Shown piece after piece: positions 1-8,046 of a DNA stretch of 39,155 nt; position 1 is the first letter of the stretch, and every line of letters begins with the position of its first letter. The notes under the pieces were generated by a model. The model worked only from the letters and a program-made list of their open reading frames with translations, was not told where the DNA came from and did not search any database. A program made the position numbers and the translations under genes. The DNA lies in the NCBI GenBank assembly GCA_022822185.1, contig JAJECE010000116.1, positions 1 through 39,155 on the forward strand, in the 5' to 3' direction. This DNA comes from Rhodothermales bacterium. GTDB lineage: Bacteria > Bacteroidota > Rhodothermia > Rhodothermales > Bin80.

Positions 1-294
1 CGGGAGTGCATCCGAATAATCCCCCGCCTGCTCGTAACCCGCCTCCAGATCGCCGCCCCTGCTTTTGTGTTCCACAATCAGCAGACCCGGCCAGAATAAA
101 TCAATGAAGCCCGCACGGTTGTCCAACTTGGCTACATGCTGTTCATAACGGGCAACACTGCGACGGCGAACGCCGAAGATCTCAAAAAAGTCGTTGTAGA
201 AACTCTGGGCCTCTCCTTTCTCATACACCGCACCGCTCCATTCCTCGGAGAATTTGACGGCACGGGTTCGGATCTCGTTCCAGGAAAGACGCAT
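1..294 (-). CDS. MmeI-like type II restriction-modification enzyme, N-terminal part (runs off left edge)
   Basis: The minus strand from the ATG at 294 reads in frame for 98 codons to the window edge. The start (MRLSWNEIRTRAVKF) followed by EKGEAQSFYNDFFEIFG is characteristic of the N-terminal domain of MmeI-like enzymes, which join an endonuclease, a DNA methyltransferase and a target-recognition domain in one chain. A PD-(D/E)xK nuclease motif is visible: D65, nine residues, then E75-H-K77, the spacing known for MmeI. Only the nuclease domain lies inside the window, so the methyltransferase and specificity parts cannot be judged. The 670 bases upstream hold no gene. Seen: the motif and start. 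Known: the family architecture. Inferred: an intact enzyme beyond the edge. Confidence 0.85.
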   Translation of the reverse strand, partial: MRLSWNEIRTRAVKFSEEWSGAVYEKGEAQSFYNDFFEIFGVRRRSVARYEQHVAKLDNRAGFIDLFWPGLLIVEHKSRGGDLEAGYEQAGDYSDALP

Positions 295-967
295 CAGGTT
301 ACGGGGACTTTACGGTAAGTTACGGGATACACATGTAAGTGTGCTCTTGGGAGGTTCTTGCAAAACTAATAATCTAGGATAAAAAGCGCTCCTGGATGCA
401 CTCAAATGAACACAAACCCTCAAGATCAAGGTTTTTGCAAGAGTCCCCAGTGCAAGTTAAAGTTTTGTATGCTTGGAGATTGAGAGTACCCAGCTAAACA
501 AAAAGATTCCCTCCGTAGCAAAGCTAAGGTTTTCCATGGATAACTGCCACATGAAAGTATCCGATACATCTACCTACTGGAATAAAAATAAGATCAAGTT
601 GGGGCTACGGGGATTCGGGCTCAGATGCAGATGGTTAAGCCATCCTTTTCGGAGTTTTAACCAATTTGGGGTTTTGCAAGAGGCTCTTGGGATTGGCAAA
701 AACGCATCTCTCAGGTTAGGTATGCATCATGGGTTCTGAATTGGCTTACAGATGATCAATCAAAGTTAAGGCAACCGCATGATTTAATATCCACTCACGC
801 AAACGAATTGCGACATGATTTTTCCCCGCCCCAGTTTTTCGAATACCCAAAAATCAACCTTGATGGATGGTAACCACCGTGGTCAGGATGCGAATCCCAG
901 TACATCTGCTACCAAATTCAAAGTTCGGCGTTCAAGCCCTACTCTCTTCGATAAACCTCTATTTGAA
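295..967. other. Gene-free stretch between the MmeI-like gene and folD
   Basis: About 670 bases between divergent genes. An open frame of 88 codons at 473-739 has no recognisable features and no convincing ribosome site. The stretch carries three copies of a TTTTGCAAGA-type motif (see the repeat entry). An in-frame extension of folD back to an ATG at 815 is open but lacks FolD-like sequence, so I treat 815-967 as leader. Promoters for both flanking genes must lie here, but I see no clear one. Confidence 0.5.
341..692. repeat. Three IS-end-like copies of a TCTTGCAAAAC / GTTTTGCAAGA motif
   Basis: A core reading TTCTTGCAAAAC lies at 355-366. It appears inverted as GTTTTTGCAAGAG at 431-443 and again as GTTTTGCAAGAGGCTC at 671-686. 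The first and second form an imperfect inverted pair enclosing about 65 bases. The first and third also share a GCTCTTGGGA string (343-352 and 683-692). Imperfect inverted ends around a short non-coding core resemble a MITE or a decayed insertion sequence. No transposase sequence is recognisable between them. Confidence 0.4.
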
Positions 968-1840
968 ATGGCGATACTTATTGATGGAAAGAAGATTGCA
1001 GCCGATGTACGTACAGAAGTGCGTCATGAAGTTGCTGCATGGACATCAGATGGACATACTTCTCCATATCTTGCGGTGGTGCTTGTTGGCAATAACCCTG
1101 CCTCGGCTTCCTATGTACGAGGAAAAATAAAAGCCAGTCAGAATGTTGGGATTGCAGGGGACACCTTGAAGTTTGACGAAAACATCTCTGAAGAGGCGCT
1201 TCTAGAAGTAATTCATGACCTGAATACCAGCCCCCATGTGAGTGGAATTCTCGTACAATTACCGCTTCCAGATCATCTTGATGCATCACGGGTGATATCC
1301 GCCCTGAATCCAAATAAAGATGTAGACGGATTACATACAGTGAATGCAGGTCGATTGGCTGCTGACCTCCAGGGATTTGTACCCTGTACTCCGGCAGGGA
1401 TCGTAGAACTGCTACGCCGGGCAAATATTGATACTGAAGGAAAGCACGCCGTCATTATTGGGCGATCCAGTTTAGTTGGACGCCCGCTCGCAAACCTACT
1501 GCTCCGAAAAGAAAACAACGCAACGGTTACAGTATGCCACAGTCGGACACAAAATCTGCCGGAGATCTGTCGTCAAGCAGATATTCTTGTAGCCGCAATT
1601 GGACGTGCACACTTTGTAACCGAAGACATGATTAAATCTGGAGCAACCATCATTGATGTCGGGATCAACCGTGTCGACGATCCCGCCCATGCCCGGGGGT
1701 ATCGCCTTACCGGTGATGTTGACTTTGATGCGGTATCGAAAATTGCTGGCTATATTACCCCCGTGCCAGGCGGTGTCGGACCAATGACCATCGCTATGCT
1801 CCTTAAAAACACAATGGTTGCAGCTAGAATTCTCAACTGA
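968..1840 (+). CDS. folD: Bifunctional methylenetetrahydrofolate dehydrogenase / methenyltetrahydrofolate cyclohydrolase
   Basis: FolD interconverts 5,10-methylene-, methenyl- and 10-formyl-tetrahydrofolate in the cytoplasm, supplying one-carbon units for purines and formyl-methionine. The 290-residue product has the full family length. Seen: the SASYVRGK stretch with the catalytic Tyr49/Lys53 pair, VQLPLP, KDVDGL, PCTPAGI, the NADP-binding GRSSLVGRP and the C-terminal PVPGGVGPMT. I chose the ATG at 968 because MAILIDGKKIA is where family similarity begins; the open frame continues upstream to 815 with unrelated sequence. No strong Shine-Dalgarno site is present. The stop codon overlaps the start of the MscS-like gene by one base (TGATG), which suggests translational coupling. 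Confidence 0.95.
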   Translation: MAILIDGKKIAADVRTEVRHEVAAWTSDGHTSPYLAVVLVGNNPASASYVRGKIKASQNVGIAGDTLKFDENISEEALLEVIHDLNTSPHVSGILVQLPLPDHLDASRVISALNPNKDVDGLHTVNAGRLAADLQGFVPCTPAGIVELLRRANIDTEGKHAVIIGRSSLVGRPLANLLLRKENNATVTVCHSRTQNLPEICRQADILVAAIGRAHFVTEDMIKSGATIIDVGINRVDDPAHARGYRLTGDVDFDAVSKIAGYITPVPGGVGPMTIAMLLKNTMVAARILN

Positions 1841-2832
1841 TGCAGGTCGTATCTGAAAATACTCAGGTTAGTGATACGATACAGGTCACCGATACCACCT
1901 TGAGTATCAGCGACTCTTTGCAGATATCCGGCACTGCAGACACCACATCTGAGGTAAGCGGGACGATCCCTCAGGTTTTTGCAGATGCGGGGACACTCGT
2001 TTACCAAGGCCGGTTCTCCGAAGCCTGGGATGCCGTAACGCTACAGATCGTAAGCGGAGTGACGGATCTGGCACCCAAAGTCGCAGGGGCCCTGCTTGTA
2101 CTGGTCATCTTTTATACGGCCTATCGAATCCTGCAAAACTTGCTTCGCCGAATCCTGAAAAGAAGTAATGTCGTGCAGGCCGGCCTGCAAACGCTCGTAT
2201 TGCAGGCCTTCCGGCTCCTCTCTATCGTTCTTATTGCCATTACCGTTCTACAGACCATCGGGATCGACCCTGCTGCACTGATTGCCGGAATTGGGGTTGC
2301 TGGTATCGCATTCGGTTTTGCAGCCCGGGATACCGTTGAGAATATTCTGTCGGGGGTCAGTATCCTGACTGATAAAGCCTTTCGTATCGGGGATACCCTG
2401 ATCGTTAGTGACACCTATTGTGTGGTCGAAAATATTACGCTTCGAACTACACGACTCCGAACCCCTAAGAATGAGGTTCTGATCGTCCCGAATCAGCAAA
2501 TGGCCAATGAACGAATTCTGAATCACACCATCGCCGGTGCCCTTCGGATCGAAATTCCGTTTGGCATTGCCTACAAAGAGTCGCCGCAGGAAGCCCGCCT
2601 TGTCATTCTGGATATCACAAAAGGGGATTCACGCTTAATGGAGGACCCTGAAGCAAAAGTTGTCGTCACCAGTCTGAATGACAGCAGTGTCGACTTGAGT
2701 TTGTGGGTATATGTGGAAAACCCAAAAGAAGAACGCCAGATTATTTATTACTACACTGAAGCCATAAAAGAAGCCTTGAACAGGGCAGGCATCGAGATTC
2801 CATTCCCTCACATTCAACTGATCCAGGACTGA
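1840..2832 (+). CDS. MscS-family small-conductance mechanosensitive ion channel
   Basis: 330 residues. Residues 1-60 are rich in Ser, Thr, Asp and Val with loose VSDT/VTDT/ISDS repeats and no clear signal peptide. Membrane segments are predicted at about 79-100 and 118-140. The pore helix follows at about 143-165 as an Ala/Gly-rich run (IAGIGVAGIAFGFAA). The MscS signature then appears: RDTVENILSGV and FRIGDTLIV, next a beta domain with VPNQQMANERILN, and an alpha/beta C-terminal domain. Such channels open under membrane tension and release solutes on osmotic downshock. The gene starts on the last base of the folD stop codon, so the two are probably co-transcribed. The repetitive N-terminal tail is unusual for the family. 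Confidence 0.9.
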   Translation: MQVVSENTQVSDTIQVTDTTLSISDSLQISGTADTTSEVSGTIPQVFADAGTLVYQGRFSEAWDAVTLQIVSGVTDLAPKVAGALLVLVIFYTAYRILQNLLRRILKRSNVVQAGLQTLVLQAFRLLSIVLIAITVLQTIGIDPAALIAGIGVAGIAFGFAARDTVENILSGVSILTDKAFRIGDTLIVSDTYCVVENITLRTTRLRTPKNEVLIVPNQQMANERILNHTIAGALRIEIPFGIAYKESPQEARLVILDITKGDSRLMEDPEAKVVVTSLNDSSVDLSLWVYVENPKEERQIIYYYTEAIKEALNRAGIEIPFPHIQLIQD

Positions 2833-2906
2833 GATCACGATGACGATTGGACCGCTCAGGCATGAGGACTCCTGGTGGCCTGGGAATTTTTACGTAACCA
2901 GATAGT

Positions 2907-2942
2907 AAAAAGGACCGGGCAATGTACATACAATTTTGCCCG
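2907..2942 (-). terminator. Probable Rho-independent terminator of the cobalamin-binding-protein-like gene
   Basis: CGGGCAA (2916-2922) pairs with TTGCCCG (2936-2942) around a 13-base loop. On the minus strand the stem is followed by GGTCC and then a run of T (complement of 2907-2910). It lies 25-60 bases past the stop at 2967 and between convergent genes, so it may also act on mscS. The T-run is displaced by five bases from the stem, which lowers confidence. Confidence 0.5.
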
Positions 2943-2966
2943 TACATGCACGAGCGTCCGTAGCAT

Positions 2967-3893
2967 TCAATCTGAACTCCAGGGAATCCAGCCGACCCCC
3001 TGATGCCCAAAATCAAATTCGTCCGGGTGCAAACATTCTGCGAGGATCTCCGCTGACTCCACAACCCGGGGGCCTGGACGATTAAAGTACTGATTACCGT
3101 CTGTGACATAAACACGCTGGTTCTGTACAGCCGGAAGGTTCTTCCACTCAGGGCTTGAAGTGAGTGAATTCATCTCACGTAAAGACCGGCCAATATCAAA
3201 CCCGCAAGGCATAATCGCAATCACGTCGGGTTCCGATGCCGAAAGTTCGTCCAGAGAAAGGTAGCCTGAGTGTTTTCCTGGCTTACTAAGGAGATTGCAC
3301 CCTCCAGCACAGTCTACCAATTCGGGAACCCAGTTGGCGGCAATCATCAGCGGCTCCGTCCACTCAATACAGGCAATGGTAGGATGACGGGGTATTTTTT
3401 GTGCTTTACTGCGTAATGAATGAAGTCTGTCTTGAAGTCTTGAAACCAGCACCTTACCACTTTCTGGATCATCCAACGCATCGGCCACACTCTGAATATC
3501 TGTCCAGACATCACTGAGCTCCATTGGTTGAAGTGAAACAATTGAAGGGGCCGAACTCACAAGTTTACACACCGCCTCTTCCACATCAAGAAAACTTACT
3601 GCACAGACTTCGCACTGGGTTTGCGTGATAATAATACTGGGGGAAATCCTGTCCAATAGTTCGGAGTTAACCTTGTACACCGACAGGCCATCTCGGACAA
3701 TCGTTTGGACCTGATTGTCAATCTCCGCACTGGAAGACTCTGTCCGAATCTTTGAAGATGAGCACACGGGAATCTGTGTAACCGTCGGCGGATAATCACA
3801 TTCATGCGATATACCGACAAGGTTGGACTCGAATCCCAAGGCACATACGATCTCTGTGGCACTTGCGATGAGGGATACAATCCGATGGTTCAT
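2967..3893 (-). CDS. Cobalamin-binding-protein-like (BtuF/FecB-type substrate-binding fold) protein
   Basis: 308 residues from the ATG at 3893, which has a good ribosome site (AAGGGAGAG) just upstream. An open frame extends 41 codons further, but similarity begins at MNHRIVSLIASATEIV, the typical start of class III periplasmic-binding folds (BtuF-like). Other family stretches are VGISHECDYP, QTQCEVCAV, CIEWTEPLM, LDELSASEPDVIAIMPCGF and GPRVVESAEILAECLHP. No signal peptide is visible, as in many stand-alone bacterial relatives annotated as cobalamin-binding proteins. No BtuC or BtuD gene is near, so import is not demonstrated; a cytoplasmic role is possible. The gene is divergent from the ZIP-like gene. 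Fold assignment is firm, ligand inferred. Confidence 0.8.
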   Translation of the reverse strand: MNHRIVSLIASATEIVCALGFESNLVGISHECDYPPTVTQIPVCSSSKIRTESSSAEIDNQVQTIVRDGLSVYKVNSELLDRISPSIIITQTQCEVCAVSFLDVEEAVCKLVSSAPSIVSLQPMELSDVWTDIQSVADALDDPESGKVLVSRLQDRLHSLRSKAQKIPRHPTIACIEWTEPLMIAANWVPELVDCAGGCNLLSKPGKHSGYLSLDELSASEPDVIAIMPCGFDIGRSLREMNSLTSSPEWKNLPAVQNQRVYVTDGNQYFNRPGPRVVESAEILAECLHPDEFDFGHQGVGWIPWSSD

Positions 3894-4297
3894 GATACTC
3901 TCCCTTTCAAACAAAATATTCACGTATACACATGATAAACCCGCAAAGGGCTTGTCTAAGAAAAACAATTCTCTGGCTCGCCCCCTATCCCCGATTCCAA
4001 ACATCCCGGCTGCCATTTGGTTATATCGCTAACTTCTGCGATTGTGCGCAGAAAGAAGAGAATCACCAGCCTTGAAATAAGACATTTGAGGCAGATGTGT
4101 TGATCCAACAATGCAGCCAAATATTGTAAGAACGAATGGGATCCCCCTCACATGAACTCATGATCCACCACATCGGGAATTCATTCATACAACCATAATC
4201 TTGCCAGATCATCCGTTGGAACAACATCTGTATAACCCTGACTTGATTGCGTGATGGACAGTTTTGCCATTTACGCCCCCTATAAGGTCATCTTTGA
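3894..4297. other. Divergent intergenic region with a small inverted repeat
   Basis: About 400 bases between two divergent genes, presumably holding both promoters. A perfect inverted repeat TTCTGCG (4034-4040) / CGCAGAA (4047-4053) with a six-base spacer could be an operator or a hairpin. I looked for a cobalamin riboswitch upstream of the minus-strand gene and did not find its conserved blocks. No coding potential recognised. Confidence 0.4.
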
Positions 4298-4915
4298 ATG
4301 GAACTCCTTGCCTATGCATTAGCCGCGCCGGTTATCGGGGTCATCCTTTACCCGGTATTGCATGACAATCCAAGACTCACCAAGATATTTGACCGCTGCA
4401 TGTATGTGATGGTCCCTTTTCTCGTTTTAACACAGGTTCTGGAACATCAGATTGAACATCATGGCTGGGCCCCAGCAGGCATCTTCATCCTTTTGGGAGT
4501 CATGGTATTGGGGCTCCTGATACCGATTGGTATTGAATATCTATCTCACAGTATTGCACCGAAAACAGAGGCATTGTCTGTGATTGCAGGTTTTCTTGGA
4601 TTGGGGCTGCATGTCCTCCTGGAAGGCTCCAGTCTGAATACAGATTCATCCACCATCATCATTCCCCTTACGGTCCACCGTCTTGCCGTAGGGCTCATGA
4701 TCTGGTGGATATTATATCCCCGCTATGGTCTGCCCATTGCGATATTCGGAATTGCCGGGCTCTTATCCACGACGCTGACCGGATTCTTTCTGGCAAATAT
4801 CCTGCCTCACGGATTTGCAGGCAGTGACTTGTTTCAGGCATTCGTAGCAGGCTCCCTATTACATGTGATTTTTCATGAACACTACCACGGAAACCCGCAT
4901 GCACATGACCATTGA
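4298..4915 (+). CDS. ZIP-like integral membrane protein (putative divalent metal transporter)
   Basis: 205 residues, almost entirely hydrophobic, with about six to seven predicted membrane spans. Two motifs recall the ZIP transporter metal site: LGLHVLLEGSSL (His103, Glu108) and PLTVHRLAVGL (His127), on neighbouring helices as in the HNxxEG/HExPEG pair of ZIP proteins. A third His-rich element, HVIFHEHYHGNPHAHDH, ends the protein and suggests metal binding. Short EHQIEHH at about residues 49-55 adds further histidines. It is shorter than most ZIP proteins (~260) and lacks the exact canonical motifs, so it may be a distant branch. Substrate (Zn, Fe or another metal) is unknown. Starts at the ATG at 4298 with little ribosome-site signal. 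Confidence 0.6.
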   Translation: MELLAYALAAPVIGVILYPVLHDNPRLTKIFDRCMYVMVPFLVLTQVLEHQIEHHGWAPAGIFILLGVMVLGLLIPIGIEYLSHSIAPKTEALSVIAGFLGLGLHVLLEGSSLNTDSSTIIIPLTVHRLAVGLMIWWILYPRYGLPIAIFGIAGLLSTTLTGFFLANILPHGFAGSDLFQAFVAGSLLHVIFHEHYHGNPHAHDH

Positions 4916-5002
4916 CTTCCATATCCCCTCCCTTAATAAGGGCCCAGGGGAGCATGAAAGGGTTGGATGCGTTTGATTGGGGTTACCCCTGAGTTGAATT
5001 AA

Positions 5003-5734
5003 ATGTATCCCCCAAAGTTGAATATTCTGCTGTTTCAGATACGCAAGCCTGATGATCCAATGCGCATCAGCGAAGTGGCTGCGTTCGCGGAATCCATTGA
5101 CCGACTCCCGGAACAGATCATCGCCGTTGACCTAATCAACGAGCCGCCAAAACCTGAGGCGCTGAGGAATGCAGATATGGTATTAATCGGAGGAGCCGGG
5201 GATTATTCAGTTCCTGAAGGAGGCGAGTGGCTGGACCGGGCCCTGGATGCAATGCGCTTACTGCACGCCAAACGCAAGCCGGTTTTTGCATCCTGCTGGG
5301 GCTTTCAGGCCATGGCCGCCGCCCTTGGCGGTTCCGTGATTACCGACCCGCAGCTTGCCGAACTGGGCACACTTCAACTCAGACTCACCTCCCGCGGGAT
5401 GAAGGACCCCATCTTCAAGAGCCTGGGCACCCCATTCTGGGCACACGTAGGGCATCACGACACCGTGGTGCAACTCCCTGAGGGTGCGATCCACCTAGCC
5501 GAAACTCCGCTGGTGGCCAACCATGCATTCTGCATGCCCGATGCGCCACTCTACTGCACACAATTTCACTCAGAACTGAAAAAGGATTTGCTGATCCAGA
5601 GGCTGATGACCTACCCCGAGTACACTAGGCATATCCTGGGAATCCCGGTAGAGGAACTAGTCAACACCCTTCGGGAAACCCCGGAATCCAATAATCTCAT
5701 CCGCGAATTTGTCCGTCACATTTTTATCAGTTGA
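5003..5734 (+). CDS. Class I glutamine amidotransferase-like protein
   Basis: 243 residues, a stand-alone GATase-1 domain of the GMP-synthase-like (COG0518-type) group. The triad is visible: nucleophile Cys98 in FASCWGFQA, His189 and Glu191 in TQFHSEL, plus the IGGAGDYSV oxyanion-side strand near 62-70. Such proteins release ammonia from glutamine or act as gamma-glutamyl hydrolases on small molecules; the true substrate cannot be read from sequence. There is no synthetase partner next door, and the real guaA with its own GATase domain lies at 11650-13212. The start is the ATG at 5003. It is followed after one base by the start of a broken S51 gene. Confidence 0.85.
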   Translation: MYPPKLNILLFQIRKPDDPMRISEVAAFAESIDRLPEQIIAVDLINEPPKPEALRNADMVLIGGAGDYSVPEGGEWLDRALDAMRLLHAKRKPVFASCWGFQAMAAALGGSVITDPQLAELGTLQLRLTSRGMKDPIFKSLGTPFWAHVGHHDTVVQLPEGAIHLAETPLVANHAFCMPDAPLYCTQFHSELKKDLLIQRLMTYPEYTRHILGIPVEELVNTLRETPESNNLIREFVRHIFIS

Positions 5735-5735
5735 G

Positions 5736-5994
5736 ATGAACTTCCCAATCCGCCACTTTCTCGCCCTACTGACGTTCCTGACTCCACAGGTGCAGGCACA
5801 ATCACCACAAAATGGTGCACTGGTGATATGCCGGCGGTGGCATTCTGGACCCGGAAATTTTCAATCGCTTCGTGGAATTAGCCGGTGGTTCTGAGAGCCG
5901 CCTTATGGTCATTCCTACCGCAAGTGCATCGGACTCGTTCGGTATTGATTTTCATGGACTCCAGACATTCCGGAATGTCCATCGCATCCGGTAA
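5736..5994 (+). pseudogene. Cyanophycinase-like / peptidase S51 remnant (frameshifted and 3'-truncated)
   Basis: From the ATG at 5736 the first frame encodes a signal peptide (MNFPIRHFLALLTFL...VQA) and the start of an S51 domain (QNGALVI). Family-like sequence then continues in a different frame from about 5827 (AGGGILDPEIFNRF, ELAGGSESRLMVIPTASA, ending FRNVHRI) to a stop at 5992-5994. Cyanophycinase-like proteins use exactly this order: a GGG strand, RFVELAGG, then IPTAS. The frames differ by one base near 5826, so the gene is frameshifted. Only about 85 of the usual ~280 residues remain, and the catalytic Ser region is absent. The remnant abuts the nhaC stop at 5995, suggesting a deletion brought the two together. 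Confidence 0.75.
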
Positions 5995-7434
5995 TCAGGC
6001 AAAAATCCCGGCGACCAGAAACGCACAAAAGGATACGCCTGCAATCAGTGCAGTGTATGGCAGCTGCGTATTTACATGGTCTACATGATCGCATGCAGAG
6101 GCCATCGAGGAGATAATGGAGGTATCCGACAGCGGCGATGCATGATCCCCGTACACGCCTCCTGAGAGGATCGCCCCCAGCATGAGGGGCTCCGAGAGTC
6201 CGAGTCCCGCCGCCAGAGGCAACGCCAAGGGAATCAGAATGGCAAATGTGGTCCAAGACGATCCCAGCGTGAAAGATACCATGCACCCAATCGCAAAAAC
6301 CAGCGCCGGCAGCCACCATGTCCAGATGTCCTCTCCCAATACCGAAACAATGTAGGGGCCCATCTCCAGATCACGTGAAACTTTTCCAAGTGCAAACGCC
6401 AAAACTAACAGGGCAACCACACCCACTAGACCTGAGGCCCCCTTGATCACATAATCGGTTGACTTTGCAGGTGTCAACAGCATTTCTCCCTGACGTGGAA
6501 TCATATAAATGACCATCGCCACGATCACGGCAATCCCGACCGCCCACAATACGGCAGTGGAGCCACTTCCCTGCATCAGGTTCCCCTCCCCCGTCACATA
6601 GAGGCTGACAAAGATCATCCCGATCATCACAAAGATGGGAATCAGAAAATCATAGACCCGTCCAAGCCCCGGACGAATTGGCGCCAACCCCGCCACCTCA
6701 TCCGCAATCATGGGGACGGAGTCAGGACGAATCAACTGTCCAGTTGTTGCCGCCCGGTGCTCTGCCCGGCGCATTGGCCCAAAGCTCCAGCCGGTCAGTG
6801 CAAGCAGCAGCGCAAACAAGATTGCCAGAAGCGAGAAAAAATTGTAGGCGAGTGCAGCAACCAGAGTATTCACTGCGGTTGTTTGGTATCCCTGAACCAG
6901 CAGCAACCCCAACACGAATGCGCCCCAGCCGTTGAGCGGGATCGCCATACAGACCGGCGCACTGGTTGCATCGCAGTAATAGGCCAGCTTTTCCCGCGGT
7001 AACTTCAGACGGTCAAAAAACGGGCGGCTGAGGGTGCCGACCACCAGGGAGGTGATACTGGACTCAACAAAAATAAGAAGTCCTGTAACCCAGGCGAGTA
7101 ATTCCACCCCCCTCCGCGTCTTTGCGAGTCCCGCCCTCTGAACAATCCGCACAAAAGCGGCCACTCCCCCCGAAACCTGCACCAGCGCAATGAGCCCGCC
7201 GACCAAGAGGCTGAAGAGCAGGATTTTGGTATTGGAGGGCTCTGCAAATACCGCAACCATCACTTCTGCCATCTGTGCCAGCCCTCCCAACGGGTTCCCC
7301 CCCGCCAAGATCGTGGTTCCAACCCACAGCCCCGCAACCAACGACAGGAAGACCTGTCGTGTCCACAGTGCAAGACCAATCGCCACGAGTGGAGGCAATA
7401 GAACGATCCAACCCATGTGCCGGACTATTTCCAC
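5995..7434 (-). CDS. nhaC: NhaC-family Na+/H+ antiporter
   Basis: 479 residues with roughly a dozen hydrophobic segments and the strongly conserved NhaC signature at about 425-454 (GGVYGDHASPLSDTS, then SSMASACDHVDHV). Other family stretches are FVESSITSLVVGTLSRP, YYCDATSAPVCMAIPLNGWG and FTLGSSWTTFAILIPLA. NhaC proteins exchange cytoplasmic sodium for external protons at the inner membrane, aiding sodium and pH homeostasis, as expected for a marine or saline lifestyle. The longest start is a GTG at 7434, overlapping the preceding thioredoxin-like gene by ten bases; an ATG at 7416 (MGWIVLLPP) is an equally plausible start. It is the last gene of the long minus-strand run. Confidence 0.9.
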   Translation of the reverse strand: MEIVRHMGWIVLLPPLVAIGLALWTRQVFLSLVAGLWVGTTILAGGNPLGGLAQMAEVMVAVFAEPSNTKILLFSLLVGGLIALVQVSGGVAAFVRIVQRAGLAKTRRGVELLAWVTGLLIFVESSITSLVVGTLSRPFFDRLKLPREKLAYYCDATSAPVCMAIPLNGWGAFVLGLLLVQGYQTTAVNTLVAALAYNFFSLLAILFALLLALTGWSFGPMRRAEHRAATTGQLIRPDSVPMIADEVAGLAPIRPGLGRVYDFLIPIFVMIGMIFVSLYVTGEGNLMQGSGSTAVLWAVGIAVIVAMVIYMIPRQGEMLLTPAKSTDYVIKGASGLVGVVALLVLAFALGKVSRDLEMGPYIVSVLGEDIWTWWLPALVFAIGCMVSFTLGSSWTTFAILIPLALPLAAGLGLSEPLMLGAILSGGVYGDHASPLSDTSIISSMASACDHVDHVNTQLPYTALIAGVSFCAFLVAGIFA

Positions 7435-7988
7435 TTAATATTGCACCCCATGGAGGGGCGCTGGGGCATCGTAACCACGCCTAAATTCAGGAGTTCGTCT
7501 ATCGCCTGTAAAAAGTCTGTACCGGTCGCCTGCCCCGTTCCCGGACGGGTTTCATCAAACCGCCCCCGATACGCCAGACAGTGACTCCCATCGTACAGAA
7601 AAAAATCCGGTGTACATTCTGCGCCGTACGCTCTGGCCACCGACTGGGATTCGTCATACAGATATGGGAACGGATACTCTTTCTGTGCTGCACGCTTCCT
7701 CATTGCCTCAAATGAATCCTCCGGGTACTGAGACGCATCATTACTGCTGATCCCCACCATCTGTACGCCTTGCTCCCTACACACCTGTGCAACACGGATC
7801 AAGGCATCCTCAATATGAATTACAAACGGACAGTGGTTGCACATAAATACAATGGCAAGCGGAGCGCCGCCCGCAAAATCTTTCAGGCGGAGGATGTCTT
7901 TTCCAACAGCCTGGGAATTGCTGACAGGCAGTTCAAAGGCCGGTGCCTTTGAACCCAGTTCGGTCATTTTTGAGTAGGTCAGTGCCAT
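7425..7988 (-). CDS. Thioredoxin-like / AhpC-TSA family protein with CxxC motif
   Basis: 187 residues. A thioredoxin fold of the peroxiredoxin-like type starts with LGSKAPAFELP. The active-site-like motif is CNHCPF, with Cys50 and Cys53 separated by His-containing NH. Further family landmarks are VGISSNDASQYPEDSFEAM, YLYDESQSVARAYGAECTPDFF with the cis-Pro, and the conserved tail RPSMGCNIKWK. No signal peptide, so cytoplasmic. This group is widespread and usually annotated only as thioredoxin family protein; disulfide reduction or peroxide defence are likely roles. The start is the ATG at 7988. The stop overlaps the first possible nhaC start, so the two may be translated together. Confidence 0.85.
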   Translation of the reverse strand: MALTYSKMTELGSKAPAFELPVSNSQAVGKDILRLKDFAGGAPLAIVFMCNHCPFVIHIEDALIRVAQVCREQGVQMVGISSNDASQYPEDSFEAMRKRAAQKEYPFPYLYDESQSVARAYGAECTPDFFLYDGSHCLAYRGRFDETRPGTGQATGTDFLQAIDELLNLGVVTMPQRPSMGCNIKWK

Positions 7989-8046
7989 TACGGTTCGGTA
8001 GTTAACGAAAATTCAAAAATAGGGAAATCGGCCATACTCGAAATCC

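Noticed and set aside
473..739. Open frame of 88 codons between the restriction gene and folD
   Set aside because: No domain, no ribosome site, composition unlike neighbouring genes; contains one of the TTTTGCAAGA repeats.
3894..4297. Possible cobalamin riboswitch upstream of the cobalamin-binding-like gene
   Set aside because: None of the conserved B12-box or core blocks could be found on the minus strand.
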